Source: Oxytricha trifallax (taxonomy: Eukaryota > Ciliophora > Spirotrichea > Sporadotrichida > Oxytrichidae). From it: a stretch of DNA of 64,000 nucleotides. Of this stretch, positions 1-12,777 are shown piece after piece; the first letter of the stretch is position 1, and every line of letters starts with the position of its first letter. A program made the translations under genes and the position numbers. Under the pieces are notes generated by a model. That model had not been told where the DNA came from and made no database searches. It worked only from the letters and a program-made list of their open reading frames with translations. Location of the stretch: positions 62,001-126,000 of the forward strand of contig ARYC01016927.1 in NCBI GenBank assembly GCA_000711775.1. The letters run 5' to 3'.

Positions 1-1775
1 ACGGACAGAACTAATACTTGGTGCCACCAAGTTCAGGGATAAACTAAACAAGAAGTAGCATTCATAATTTTTTTTCACATAAAGCGTTAATATATTCTTA
101 GAAATATACAAAAAAGCAATTTAATTTAATGGAAGAAAAATAAGATAACGCTAAAGAAACGTTTTAGATCTTTGGTGATGTCTTGAGGTATGGCTCTACT
201 CCATAATTCGACAACAAAAAAACCCTGGTAAGTTACAATACTATATCTATGATTCTTTAAGTATTGCAAAATCAGGTTTGAAAATATTTTTCCCATCAAC
301 AATTGCAAGTTAAGGATGGCAAATGAGTCAAGCCCCTTAGAACAAAATCACTCTCTGAATATTTCCAATGCAGCAACACTTGACCATAAATGTTATATAA
401 GTAAAAAGGTTATTCATTGAAACTGGGGCCCTCCATCTCAATAATAGGTGCCCATAGATTTTATCTCACTGCCTCTCAGCATTACAGGATCTATAGAAAG
501 TTGTATTATATGAAATAAAATTGTAAACAATAACTTTACTTACTCCAATGGTAATAGTATGTTCAAGATTATAGTAAGTTCGTATACATTTTGATTACTT
601 ATCTCAAACTTAATCATTAAGACAAACTAAACACTATATTATAACATAATCATAAGGAATATATGCATGTGATTTGTTAGTAAAGTGAGAAATTACTCAT
701 TTTTTTGTGGAAAAGTGAGATTTTACTCATAGTTTATCTTTTCCACTTTCTATGAAATAGTTTAACACAAATATTTCTTCATTTACTTTCCCAAATTTGA
801 TAATCACTTTATCAATTTTAATTCTGATCAATATAGTTGGTGTCAATAATTTACGAATTTCAATAAGAGACTCACGAATCTCCTCAGGATTCAAAATAAC
901 TAATCAGAAATGATGTTCAAATTTGTAAGTTAATTTTAAATTATTTATTATATTGTTAAAATGTAGAGAGGTGATACCTCATGACATGAATTTAAGGAGC
1001 TTAAATACAAGCTCAGATAATAAAGCATTTGATTTCATCCTTAGATTTAGTTGCAAGCTTCTGTAATTATACCTTTTGTAGAGATGGAACTATCTTCCAC
1101 CAGATCACTAAACATGTTGAGATTCTTGAAGGATTTTCTTGAAGGTTTAAAATACTACCTAAAAGAGCAGAATGTAAACTTTCAATGTACCTCACATTTA
1201 AGAGATCTTAGACAATTGGCACAGTAAATCATGATAAAGCAAGGACACAAGGATGTTGATGAGAGCATGTGATTGAAGCTTAAAACGGTTGGTAAAATAA
1301 ATTTGCTGACAGGGCGTCTATATTCTACGTTGTTTTTCAAAAGTTTTTTATCGCAAAAAAATAGTCTTTACCAAAGAAAACATACCCTAACATAGAGGCA
1401 AGAATGTGGTGATATCTCCTGTAGAAGTGCATTCAATAAAGCTAGACTGAATTTATAGCTTTGTGCTAAAGATATGTACAGATAAGCTGAATTTCGAAGT
1501 TCATGGAAATGACAACAGAGTTTGGCCATGATAGACTTCTTAAGGAAATGAGCTAAAGTAGATAAATAATTAATCATAGTAATAATTAAAACCATGCAAC
1601 CTTGTATATGTAATTTCTCTATTACTTTTATTTTTGTAAAAATTTTCCATGATTGGTGCAACAGGAATGGGTGGATTAAGCAATTTAGCAGGCATGAATA
1701 GTCAGAAATATTAGATGGTCAGAAATAGCAATAACTTAGGGGGACTCAGCAGCTCACCTGGCAGCACTAAGTGAA
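1..1775 (+). CDS. Interrupted coding blocks of an unidentified gene
   Basis: Several short blocks look coding under the TGA-only code, but I cannot assemble them. A good start is at 316 (MANESSPLEQNHS...), followed by a Gln/Ser-rich stretch near 433-510. Blocks at 840-920 and 965-1275 contain SDNKAFDFILRFSCKLLQ and then TRSLNMLRFLKDFLEGLKYYL. These two resemble, weakly, the N-terminal helices of PEX11-type peroxisome proteins (inference only). The last block, 1651-1773, ends in a Gly/Ser-rich tail closed by TGA (1771-1773). Frames change between blocks without clear GT-AG introns, so these are probably MDSs with IESs between them. A 97-codon open frame on the minus strand at 1368-1661 could be an inverted MDS or chance. 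The upstream part of the gene may lie before position 1. Confidence 0.4.
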
Positions 1776-2749
1776 CATGATTTTAAATTGCATATACACA
1801 GCTTAAAATGGCTTTATAATGGATTGATAATATTTATATTTTATACTTTAAAGTTTACAATTATGAAATATTTTTGTTAAATTATTTTTACAATTAAATA
1901 TAAAAATTTATAAAATTTACTTTGAAATGCTTAATATTTTATAAATAAAAATATCTAGAAGCGAATCAGATGAAAATTTAATTATAAAATATATTAGAAA
2001 AATATATAAAATTAAAACCTTAAATTTTTATTTTAATTTGAATAAATTTTGTTCGTTAAATGAAATTTATAATTATAAGTTTTTTTATTAAAATTATAGA
2101 ATTTTAATGCATTAATGTATTAATAATTATTTAATTTAATTAAAGTAAATAGTTTGTATGTCTATGACAATAAGCCCAGTATTGATAAATTTAAATAATA
2201 ATTTATAATTAAAAATATTATCATCATTGAAAGTGGTTTTAATTTATAGGAATTTTAATTAACAAATCATTTAAAATGTAAATTTCGATTAAGTGAAACA
2301 TGTTTGAAATTTACTTCAAGTTTATAATAAATATAAATAATGTAATTATTTATATTGATAACATTTTATTCCCAATATAAAATAAAGTCTGATAGTTTAT
2401 TTTTCAACTTTATAATTAAGTAAAATACTAATAATTAAAAAAATAGATTTTATCAATTTCTTATAGAAAAAATCTTGCAATAATATATAACATTGGAATA
2501 TATATAGTTTAGTAGTGGAAGTTATTCGTAATATAAATTATCTTAATATTACTATATTTTAAATTAGTTTTTAATAAAGTTTTCTACTATATTATAATTA
2601 AACTTATATTCAGCAACTTATTCAATTTTATAATTTTATATAAATATATATATTTCTATTAAAAAATAAAAAAATATGTCTAGATAGTTATGTTTATTAA
2701 TAGATAAATTATTATATACTAATATATTTAATTTTGCAACTTAAATATA
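1776..2749. other. AT-rich gap, nothing recognisable
   Basis: About 970 bases of very AT-rich DNA between the TGA of the preceding block and the first coding block of gene A. No open frame with protein-like composition, inverted repeat or tandem repeat stood out. Confidence 0.6.
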
Positions 2750-5700
2750 ATGAGGTTAGCCTCTTATTCGTCATAAACTTCAACTCAAAATAAAATGAAG
2801 TCAGCAGTCAACTCAATAATTTCTATTTTAATTATAATTATCTTAAATTTTTTATGTCAATCTTTTGTCTATAAAATAATGAAAATCCATTTTAGAAAAC
2901 AATCACAATAAAATATCAAATTATTATTTAATTAAAGAATTATTTTAATATAAAATAATAATTAAAAACTCTCAGAATTATCTTACTAGATTAACAAATA
3001 ATATGAAGCAAACTTCAAGTACAAATACAAGGCAAACTGTAGTTCACAGTTCCAATACATCAATCTTCACAGCGGCGAGGAATAGCGACTGTATTTCTTA
3101 AAAGATCAATGATAATGATCAATAAAATGATAAAATATTTCAGGATCAAGGGATTACAGATGGTTAAGGGTAGATAAATGATTTTAATAAGAGTATTTGA
3201 AAATTCAAATATAGAATAATTATAATAAAGTTATTAAATTATGATGTGTTTAATGAATTATATCATACTACAGACAATAGGAATACCAAAACAATAAAAT
3301 TGTCAAATTTACTTTCATTAAAGATAATTTTTATTTTGAAACAACTAAACCTCAACCTATAAGAGGAAGTGTGAAAATCCCCAATGATAAGACAAAGAGA
3401 ACTTTTATCATTATAATTTTGTGAAATTTAATCAGCTTTTAAAATATTGACAAAACTTTAATTAAAAACTACTCTCTACACCTCTCCTTTGACCACAAAA
3501 CAATAAACTTAATAGCATCTTCGAACAGCATAAATCTCAAAAAAGAATTCTACTGACCTCAACGACCCACCTCAAATCGAAGACAACAATAATTAATACT
3601 CCTAATAGGGCTCACCAACAATGTCAACAGATTAGAAACTTGATGCTAAGAGAGATTCCAAACAAAGTATTTTTAAGTAAATTTAGATAAAAATTTTATT
3701 TGGTTTTTTTTAATTAAAGCAACAGTTATTCTACAACTCTCTCAAAGATATAATATTGATAAAATAAGAAATATAACTTTAAATTAGCATTCCTTATCAC
3801 AATGAAAATAATAAAAATAAACAAAGTGATGAAATCTTTTAAATAATTAAATAAAATTATATTCTTTTGGTAATAGTCAACAAGAATGACGCAAAATGTT
3901 AGATAAAACCAATAGATAAACCCGAAGATGCATTAAGTAATTGACACTTTCATGAAGCAATCAGATAATTCATATTTACAAAATGCTAATATAAACTAGT
4001 AAAACTAAGCTATTTATTTAAAATATAAGTTATATGTATTGAATTCAATTTGAATTTACGTATTAAAGATACTTAATTAAAGTAAACCAGCTTATATTTC
4101 AATAACTCATAGAGCTTAATAAATTACATTTGATATTTTATAATATAAATATATAAAAAAAGCTAAAAACTAGACACCTTTAGGAAGTGCGGGTATCAAT
4201 AAATAAAAGGCAGTTTCAATCACCGTATCCAAAACTACTACAGAAAAGAATTCAAGAAACAACACTACAAATGTATCGCGAGTAACTAGTAATATTAAAT
4301 TTGCTAATTATTTTTGTTAGATTTTCTTATTAATTTATGAATCATTGTTGATATTTTATTACGTTTCGAATATTTATAAAATAAATAGTCCCATGAATAC
4401 TGAAAAAGTTAAAATAACACAAAATAAATATCAGAGTGGAAGCGCTTTAAATACAAATTATGGAAGCTATTTTTCATTATTTTATTGTTCATATATTAGT
4501 TAATTAAATTTGAATAGTAAAAATAAGCAGAGTATGTTTAGATATGTGAAATAAAATAATACCCTACAAATTCTAACATTGTAATTCAATAAGATAATCT
4601 AGAAACTTAATGCCAACAGGAGACTAAGCCCCCGCTTCTGTAACAAACAATTCTCACAAAGAACGATAATATTTAAACCAGAAAGAATTCAGAAATATCT
4701 CAATAAAATACCACTTAAACCTAATTTAATTAAAATTTAAATATTTTATTACTTAATTAAATAGGAAAGAAAGTAATTTTTAATAGAACCTTTTTGTAAA
4801 AATTTAAATTTCGTAGTTTAGCAGAAACTATCAACACCCAAAAATAACAATAAAACTTTATAAACAATAGGCGCTAGAAAAATACAATAAAGAAATGCCT
4901 AACCAATTGTATAAATATAAAGCATTCAAAATCAATTGACTATTGATTCAAATAGATCAAATGTCAAATAAGAAGTTTATTTCATAATTAAAATAAAAAA
5001 TAATTCTAGAATTTTATATAATTTAGAAATTATTTCAAATTTCAAAATGTATAGAAAATTGCAAATTATTTGTGAATCTATAAAACTTGCAATTTTAAAA
5101 TTCTTTCTAATAATAATTATTGATAAAAATTCAATGAAATTTTATCATGTATAATTTAGTTTTTTCAATTTTTGAATACTTGTAATTAAAATATTTTAAA
5201 GATTTTAGCTGACTTTAATGAGTTCAGAATTATAATAAGTAAATTATATCTTTTCTATATTTTAAAACAAATAAGGAAATTTATTATTTAGATTCATTTA
5301 AAAATATAATATTTATAAAACAAGTCTAAGTTGAACAATCGTAATAAAACAAAACAGATGATTAGCACAAGAAATCTCTTGAAGATCATGAAAAGCAGTA
5401 CAAGTAGCTAAGAAATAGAGTATTATATTTTATTAAGTATTTATGAGATTTATCTATGGAAAATATTAAACATATTAACAACTTTTTAAGAAATGAGTTC
5501 AGTCAGTACTTATTATTAAAGGGAGATCTCCCACTTCTTGAAAAGTCACATAAATCTTACAAATCATGTCAAGCTTCATACGACGATTATAAGAAACTCT
5601 TAGCTCATTGCATGCTAGTAGACACATAGTAGTCTGATCCCATGATTGATCTCACTATAGGCTAGATTTGGCTTCAGTAATTACAAGCATCTTCATCTAC

Positions 5701-8700
5701 TAACATAGAAAATGGCAATATAAATTATTTTAGTGATAATTAAAATAAATGCAACTATAAAATACTATAGACTTGATATAAAATTATCAAAGTTTTAATT
5801 TTTTTAATAAAAATGTGCTAAACTTATTCTGTGGAATCTGCAACATTTAATCAAAAGAAATCTTAGTTTAAAAACTAGAAGCAAAACAATTTACACTTAA
5901 AAGCGACTGTTTCATGGCTGCTAAGAAGGATGGAATTATGAAGTTTTAAAATATAGAGTAAATACAAGAATGTCATTAGAAATTTCAGTAATTTCAATTA
6001 AATAGACCTAGATTTAAAATAAATTCATTCTATAAACTGAAATGAAGAAAAAATATTATATTTTTTAAGTTATAAGATTGCAAGAAATTACATAATAGAA
6101 AATGCTGTTGCATCAAGATAGTATCTTTAACATAATATACCATTTTTTATTAAAATTATATATTATTTAGTATCCCATCTAATTTAAGTTCAATCCACAA
6201 GAACTCTTAACTAATGTCTCCTATGTCATTTCAAAACAAAAGCCCTGATTCCCTATTTAATCAACATTTGATGTACTAAGATAGACGTTTTATTTATTTA
6301 TTTTAATTTAATTAATTTGTTTAATTTAAATCCATTTTATAATGTATGACCTGTATCTAGTCAAGTGATAAAAGGCTAAGGTGGCATGTTTATAAATGAC
6401 TCCCAATCTGAGATATCTATGGTTTCAAGAAACGACAATATAAATCATAAAATGAGTTAAGAAAGCTAATAAAATTCAAAAAATAAAAATAGCTATAAAC
6501 CTGTAACCATGATTAGTAAAACTGATAGGTAGAACACTCAAGCAGGTTTTTAATTGTAGAATCAGTAAAATCAATTAAATATCTAAATGTCCCCTCCCTA
6601 TACAAAGCAGCCTCTCGTATCTTAAAAAGTAGATTTGACTAAAAATTCTCAAATTAATGATTTAAATTTTAACACGTAGACCTTAACTTCGAACCTGACA
6701 TCGACTCAGACCAAAAGTAATGAAACTTAAAATTTCATGAAAAATATTAATCAAGGGGATGATGGTAACTTTACTGATTAAATAATGCTAAATCAGTCAT
6801 TAAAACAATCACACTTGAGTTTTGGAATGAAATAGGATCCAAATTAAACTTAAGTAATCGATGATGTATCAATAAGCTTTTAGTAATAAAATGTAGATAA
6901 TAAAAATACTGGAATATCGATCGTTATTAATTAAAGCAAAAATAAATTTCGTAAACCTCTTTAATATTAAGTAATATTAAGTTTTTTTATTTTACTTAGG
7001 TATTTATTATTTAGGCAATTAAATCTATATAAGTTAAATTTTAATTTATAAAACTTTGATTGACTTAAAGTGCAAATTAGATTATTAATGCTTAAAATTT
7101 ATTAACTAACTTAAAGCAAGAAAATACCTTAAACAACTCTATTAGGCAAAATGGGTGCCTCTCTAACCCTCTAAGTTTAAAAGAAACTTTAAAACACAAG
7201 TTTCAGAGATGAGATAGACGCTTTTAAAGATCAGGCTACCCCTAAAAACGGTTAGATCCCAGACTTAAAATCTTAAAGTACAGATAAAAATAAGTTAGGT
7301 CTCAGAGGTTTAATTTAAAGAGTGGATTTATCTATGTAAGCAGTTGGTGAAGTATAGAAGCGAATAAATTAATCAGCCAGAAGAACTGAAACTATGATGA
7401 GTTCAGGAGCTAAGAAAAATGAGAATAAAAATCCACTAAGCTCAGCACCTAAAATGTTCGGTAAGCGATAGTAAGCAATTAAAAGAAGTATTACAAGCGA
7501 TGGAGATGAACTCTCTGAGGATGAAAAGTTTAACAAGTAATTAGATATGTTTTTTCATAGGAATTTGTTCGATTTGAATTTGATTTTAGATTGAGATATC
7601 TTATAACTTTTAGTGGCTAGCAGGTAGAACACCCCCCCTAATGTACTATTTTCTTTTTGTAGTCTTGTAGAGTTTTTGACGCTGAGCAAGATTGTCAGAA
7701 GCGCCTTTTGCTTGCGAGCAATAGTTTTCGAGCTATGACCCAAAAGAAGTTCAATTTTATACATAAAAACATCATAAAATATAGTCAAAAATTAAAAAAA
7801 ATTATTCTATTTATTTTTATTAAAAATCAATTTTTGGGTGTTTTTGTCATATCCTGAGCAAAAATATCATAATTAAAGTAGTATTTTGAAATCTAACAAA
7901 TTTTGTCAAGAAATACATAATTAATGATAAAATTATTAAATTTGGACAAAATTTGTTAGATTTCAAAATACTACTTTAATTATGATATTTTTGCTCAGGA
8001 TATGACAAAAACACCCAAAAATTGATTTTTAATAAAAATAGATAAAATAAATATTTTTAATTTTTGACAAAAATATATTTTATGATATTTTATGATGTTT
8101 TTATGTATAAAATTGAACTTTATTTTGGTCATAGCTCGAAAACTATTGCTCGCAAGCAAAAGGCGCTTCTGACAATCTTGCTCAGCGTCAAAAACTCTAC
8201 AAGACTTCAAAAAGAAAATAGTACATTAGGGGGGGGTGTTCTACCTGCTAGCCCTTTTAGTAATAATCTAATCCAAATGAGGGTTCTGTAATGAGATCTT
8301 AAAATCACATTGAGCTATAAGACCCCAGTAACTTCCTAAACTAAATATCTATGATTTAGACTCCTGCAATAGATATAACTTCTAGATTGGACTAAACTGA
8401 TGACATTTCATTCTAGAACAAAGAATCTATGGGATCTAAGCTTACTGATTTTATGAAAAACTCAATGCAGTTAGATTCATGTATTTTATATTATAAAATT
8501 TTAGATCCGATAAACGAACAATATAATTGATGTATTTTTTATAATCACTTTATAAACAACTTCTTTCTGAACTTATATTTAATTTACATCCAAAATTTTA
8601 TACTAAAAAACAAGGTTGCATAAAAATTTAATTATAAATAGATTCAGAAGAATTAATGGCCAAGAACAGACCCTTATTCTTCATGGACATAAAAATCAAT

Positions 8701-9097
8701 CCTGGTCAACCTCCAAAGAAAATTATATTTTATGATAGAGATTCCCCAAGTTACATAGCCAAAAAGTTTTCAATTGCAAACAGTAAGGATAACTTTTTAA
8801 CTTATTACAACTTATATAGAGCTTGATGAGAAAATCTAGTAAAATCTTGAGAAGAAATTGAGAAAGAAAATGCAAGAAGCCATGAAAATTAAAATAGAGT
8901 CCATGAGCCCAGACAGATATAAATAAGACGATATTTATAGGGAGGAAGGCAGGCTTTACGTTGACGACATGAAAGTTGTTATAATGACTAGATTTTTTGG
9001 ACAAAAAATTACTGAATTATGTGGATTTTTTTCTTCTAATAAATTCAATCCTTTTATAATTGAAGAATAAAATTTGAATTAGGAAAACTAATTATGA
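2750..9097 (+). CDS. Gene A: large Ser/Asn/Gln-rich protein in about 16 germline blocks
   Basis: Unrecognised protein, paralogous to gene C (10.1-18.1 kb). Coding blocks lie near 2750-2815, 3003-3185, 3333-3405, 3462-3680, 3885-3985, 4175-4300, 4572-4715, 4815-4930, 5325-5420, 5490-5725, 5860-5945, 6195-6295, 6395-6960, 7150-7560, 8255-8510 and 8650-9097. TAA and TAG are used freely as Gln. Three blocks match gene C: 5490-5725 (DLTIGQIWLQQLQ versus DYLIGQMWVKELQ), 5860-5945 (KDGIMKFQNIEQIQECHQKF versus NGFGLFKNFEDVETCSKTY), and a C-terminal block from 8656 (RPLFFMDIKI...DSPSYIAKKF versus RPLLFMDVKL...DSPRYLAKKF). One GT-AG intron splits the last block near 8780-8816. The final stop is TGA at 9095-9097. 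The gaps are AT-rich and too long and irregular to be introns, so I read them as IESs. The start at 2750 is the first ATG of a coding-like block and is tentative. Function unknown. Confidence 0.75.
3181..3337 (+). other. Candidate IES with ATTTT pointer
   Basis: The block ending ...AATGATTTT (ATTTT at 3181-3185) and the next block beginning ATTTTGAAACAAC (ATTTT at 3333-3337) share a 5-bp direct repeat in the same codon phase. Joining across one copy gives a continuous Gln/Thr-rich reading frame and removes about 152 bp. This is how hypotrich MDS pointers work, but a 5-bp match in AT-rich DNA is weak evidence on its own. Confidence 0.4.
7615..8253. mobile_element. 639-bp foldback element with 8-bp target duplication, inside gene A
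   Basis: The two halves are inverted copies of each other. The left end GGCTAGCAGGTAGAACACC matches the right end GGTGTTCTACCTGCTAGCC, and the arms run about 290 bp each to a centre near 7934, with a C-run just inside the left end and a G-run inside the right. The octamer CTTTTAGT lies directly outside both ends (7607-7614 and 8254-8261), a clean 8-bp target-site duplication. No transposase is present. TSD length would fit a non-autonomous hAT-like element, but the ends carry no family signature I can name. It sits between two coding blocks of gene A, so it must be removed, probably as part of an IES. Confidence 0.85.
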
Positions 9098-9122
9098 TGA
9101 AATTAATAATAAATCAAAATCG

Positions 9123-9404
9123 TGGCAGTTAAAGTTGGCCAATTTAAATGATTTTGGGCTCATAAGGAATTTAAAATTAGCTGGACTTTATTATTGGCGG
9201 TACTATTTTATCTCATTGAGGAATGAGATAACTTGAGTTTAATGTGAGTGTGTAATTTAATGAATTTAGATGAGTTTAATTAAAGTGAAGTTATCTCGCT
9301 CCAGGGATGCGATAAATAGTACCGCCAATAACAAAGTCCAGCTAATTTTGAATTCCTTATCGAATAAGCCCAAGATCGTTCAAATCGGCCAACTTTAACT
9401 GCCA
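9123..9404. mobile_element. Small foldback (MITE-like) element, about 280 bp
   Basis: Inverted arms of about 115-120 bp run from GGCAGTTAAAGTTGGCC (left) to GGCCAACTTTAACTGCC (right), including an inner match around GCTGGACTTTRTTATTGGCG. Arms are about 85-90% alike, and the centre is AT-rich (about 9240-9285). No coding capacity and no clear target duplication. It lies 25 bp after the stop of gene A. The lower arm identity suggests it is older than the elements at 7.6 and 49.8 kb. Confidence 0.8.
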
Positions 9405-10116
9405 ATAATTTTATTAATTATTTAATTTAATCATAATTAATTTTCCAAATTCAAATGTATTTCTTTTAAATTATAAGCAAGGTAGAGGGTTTAAAGTAAA
9501 AGGCAATGTCGATCAGAGGCCACTACCAGAGAGAAATATTTTTTATTCATATAATTAAATAAATACTCAATTAATTTTACTTACTTAAGTGATTTACTAA
9601 ATACTCGATTATATAATCGAGAAATGAATCTGATGATGAATGGTGAACAAAAAACAACAATCTAATTATATTTTTCTATATAAAGACAATTGGATAGAGG
9701 AATTTTAATTTTCCAATAAATTAAAATTAAATTTTTAATTTACAACAACAAATAAAATATAAAAATTATTTGTTCTTATTTAAGGATTTTAAGATATTAG
9801 AACATGTATTAAATGAATTATTTTATATTAAAATACATAATTCAGATTAAATATTGAATGCCTACTACAATTCTTATAACAAACCTAGTTTGGAATTTAT
9901 TCTGCAATTTATATGCTATTTTTACTTACTATTGATTAAACACTCATTTATTAATAATAAGCAGTTCTTAACAATATCTTTTTTTTCTTATATTCACCAC
10001 CCACAATCATATATATATATTCAATCCTCCCAATAATTTTCTAAAAGAATTATAAGTGTTTTTTAAGATAATGTAGTAAAATTTATATTGAGATATATTA
10101 AATTTATTATTACTAA
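9405..10116 (+). other. AT-rich interval with two possible short coding blocks
   Basis: Mostly AT-rich DNA. Two short stretches have protein-like frames: ATG at about 9506 reading MSIRGHYQREIF, and about 9620-9660 reading NREMNLMMNGEQKTT. They could be 5' blocks of gene C or of another gene. I cannot link them to the strong start at 10117. Confidence 0.35.
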
Positions 10117-12728
10117 ATGAAAGGAGCTCAGAAATCATAAAACTAGTAGCAGAGCTAGTAGTAAAGTTAAGTATAAACGCCAAAGACTAATACACTCTCC
10201 AGGTTGAATAACCGCTTGCGCTCCCAAAACAGTGATACTTCAGGCATTCTCTCGCAAAATGATCCAAACTTTTCTGAGATTATTATCATTATTCTAATGA
10301 ATTAAATTAAATAAAAAAAGTAATAGGATAATATAGAAAGATGAATTAGAGCATGAGACTAGGAGTTAATTTAAATAAATAAGGTCAAGGCGTTATTGGC
10401 AATGCAGGGATGGGAAATGATCATTCATTTAATATATTTGCTTAAACTAATACTATAAAGCAATTATAGCTTTTAATGATTTTAAAAATAAGTTTTAATG
10501 ATCTATATATGCTTGAAATCAGTCAAATCAGCCGCATCAGCAACTAAAGTAGCATGATCACTCTAAACCAACATCTAACTGCAAACTATTAAATAATTTC
10601 TATTAAAAATTCAAGGAATTTTACATGATAGAAAACTTTTAAGTCTTTTCATTATACTTTTTATAAATTAAACAAACAATGAAAAAGTTAAGAGCACCCC
10701 AAGAAATGATGGTATTAAACATAATCAACAATCTTCATCAAATTCTATCGCTAGCATCTAGAATTTACTGGTGGTATCTAAAAAGGAGAACATTAGTAAC
10801 CAATAAACCCCTCAACACCAACTTCAACAGCATTTTAATTAAATTTATAAAGTGGATTTTAAAAAGTTAGTAAGATTTTATTCTTTGTTATTTATATCAA
10901 AATAATTAATTAATTAATTATTATAAAATAAGCATGTGGAAGTTCAATAAGAATAGATACTAATCCAGGATTACAAACATAAATAAAATTAATAAGAACC
11001 TCCTCTAAATTAATCTCTGGTTTCTTAATCTATTAAATGAAATATAAATATTTGCAATCATTTATTGAATTGGGAATATTATAATAAAACATAGTTAATA
11101 ATAAATAATTTATTATGAATCCCAACTTTCTCATCAGTAATTACCTCAGCTGCAGTAGTAACTTTTGTAAGAGCAAAAATTACCTTTAAATAATAGCAAT
11201 AACGCCAATAGCAATAATAGAATATGAAATATTACATTACTAATTTAATTAATTTTTATAATTAAAGTTTGTTAATAAATTTATTTGTGAATAAAAGAAT
11301 GACATTTTAGCCTGTGACTATTCCATAGAACATGATGCAAATTATTAATTTTTAGTATTTATGCAAACTAAACAAAATATTACGCCAACGGGATCTTAAA
11401 ATGTTATTATTAAATCATTATTGATTTAATTATATATAAAAATAACAAACTTATACATAAAATTAAATAAACAATAACAAAGAGAAAAGTATGATTAATT
11501 AACAATAAAATTCAAATAAATAGTAGTAATCTTCTAAAAGCAAAAATAACAATATAATTACTCAAAATTTATAGCATAGGGAATCACTTAAAGAAGATTC
11601 TAACTTTTCCAATTATGTTTATTAAATTAATTTATCTATGTATATCATAAAGAATATTGTTGTGTTTTATTGTCTGTTTATTAATATTTATTAATCATAT
11701 AAATGTAGAGGGCATGAATAATATTGATAAATTAAGAGATTTTAAAAAACAAAAAGAATTTTATTTTTTAATAATAAAATAACAAAAATCTATATAATAT
11801 GAATTTGATTTTTAGATTGAATGATTTATAAAAATAAACAGGCTAAATTTAATTAAAGCTGTTTTTAATGCCTAAAAAAACAATTTTAATTCAAATTAAA
11901 TATAATAAATTCTCAAATTAAGCTAATTTTTAAAGTGATTTCAAAATTATTTATGAAAATTCTTGAAAATCAATGTAAATTTAGCAATACTGGCAACATA
12001 ACTGGTAAACCTTCTACTGGTTAGAATTCTCAAAGTATTATTTCTAATGATAATCTCAAATATATCATCCATAAATTTAAGCAATTTATTAATTAAATTA
12101 CTATATCAATTAAAAATTGTGTAAAATCTCGAGAAGATTTCTCAATAGAGCAATATAAAAAAGAATTTATTACCGCCTTCGAATAAATCATCAGTTCCCA
12201 CAAATAAACTTTAATAAACTACTAAATTTAAAAATGTTTCAATGAAATACTGATTTTGATACTTATATGTATTATATTATATTCTTAAGCTAAATCTGTG
12301 ATAATTCCCTCAAAAATACTTATGAATAGTACTTAAAATAAAATTCAAAGTCGAAATAATAACTCTGTAACCCCAAACATTAACAACTAAAAAGCCTAGA
12401 CTTTAATTTATAATAATTTTTAATTAAAAAATGAAACATAAGCTATTTACTTAATATAATAATTAATTTATAGACTACAGGTATTTCAGATAAAGAGCAA
12501 AATTTCAATCAAAGCCAGATAATTCAATAAAATGATTGTAACCAGAGTGAGTAATTATAACAAATCAGAACTGATTCGCAACTCAGTCAGATTTCACCAA
12601 ATAAACAAAATTAATATCAATTATATAATTTTAATCATGGTATTTTTTGATTTTTCTAACTAATAACATTTAAATTATTTTATTTAAATATAATTAAGAA
12701 AATATATATATATATATTATATATATAT

Positions 12729-12777
<49 letters not shown>

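Noticed and set aside
1368-1661. 97-codon minus-strand gene
   Set aside because: With TGA as the only stop, frames of this length arise often in AT-rich DNA; no start context or motif supports it. Kept only as a possible inverted block.
12700-12775. (AT)n run as a functional hairpin
   Set aside because: Simple dinucleotide repeats are expected in DNA this rich in A and T; nothing ties it to a function.
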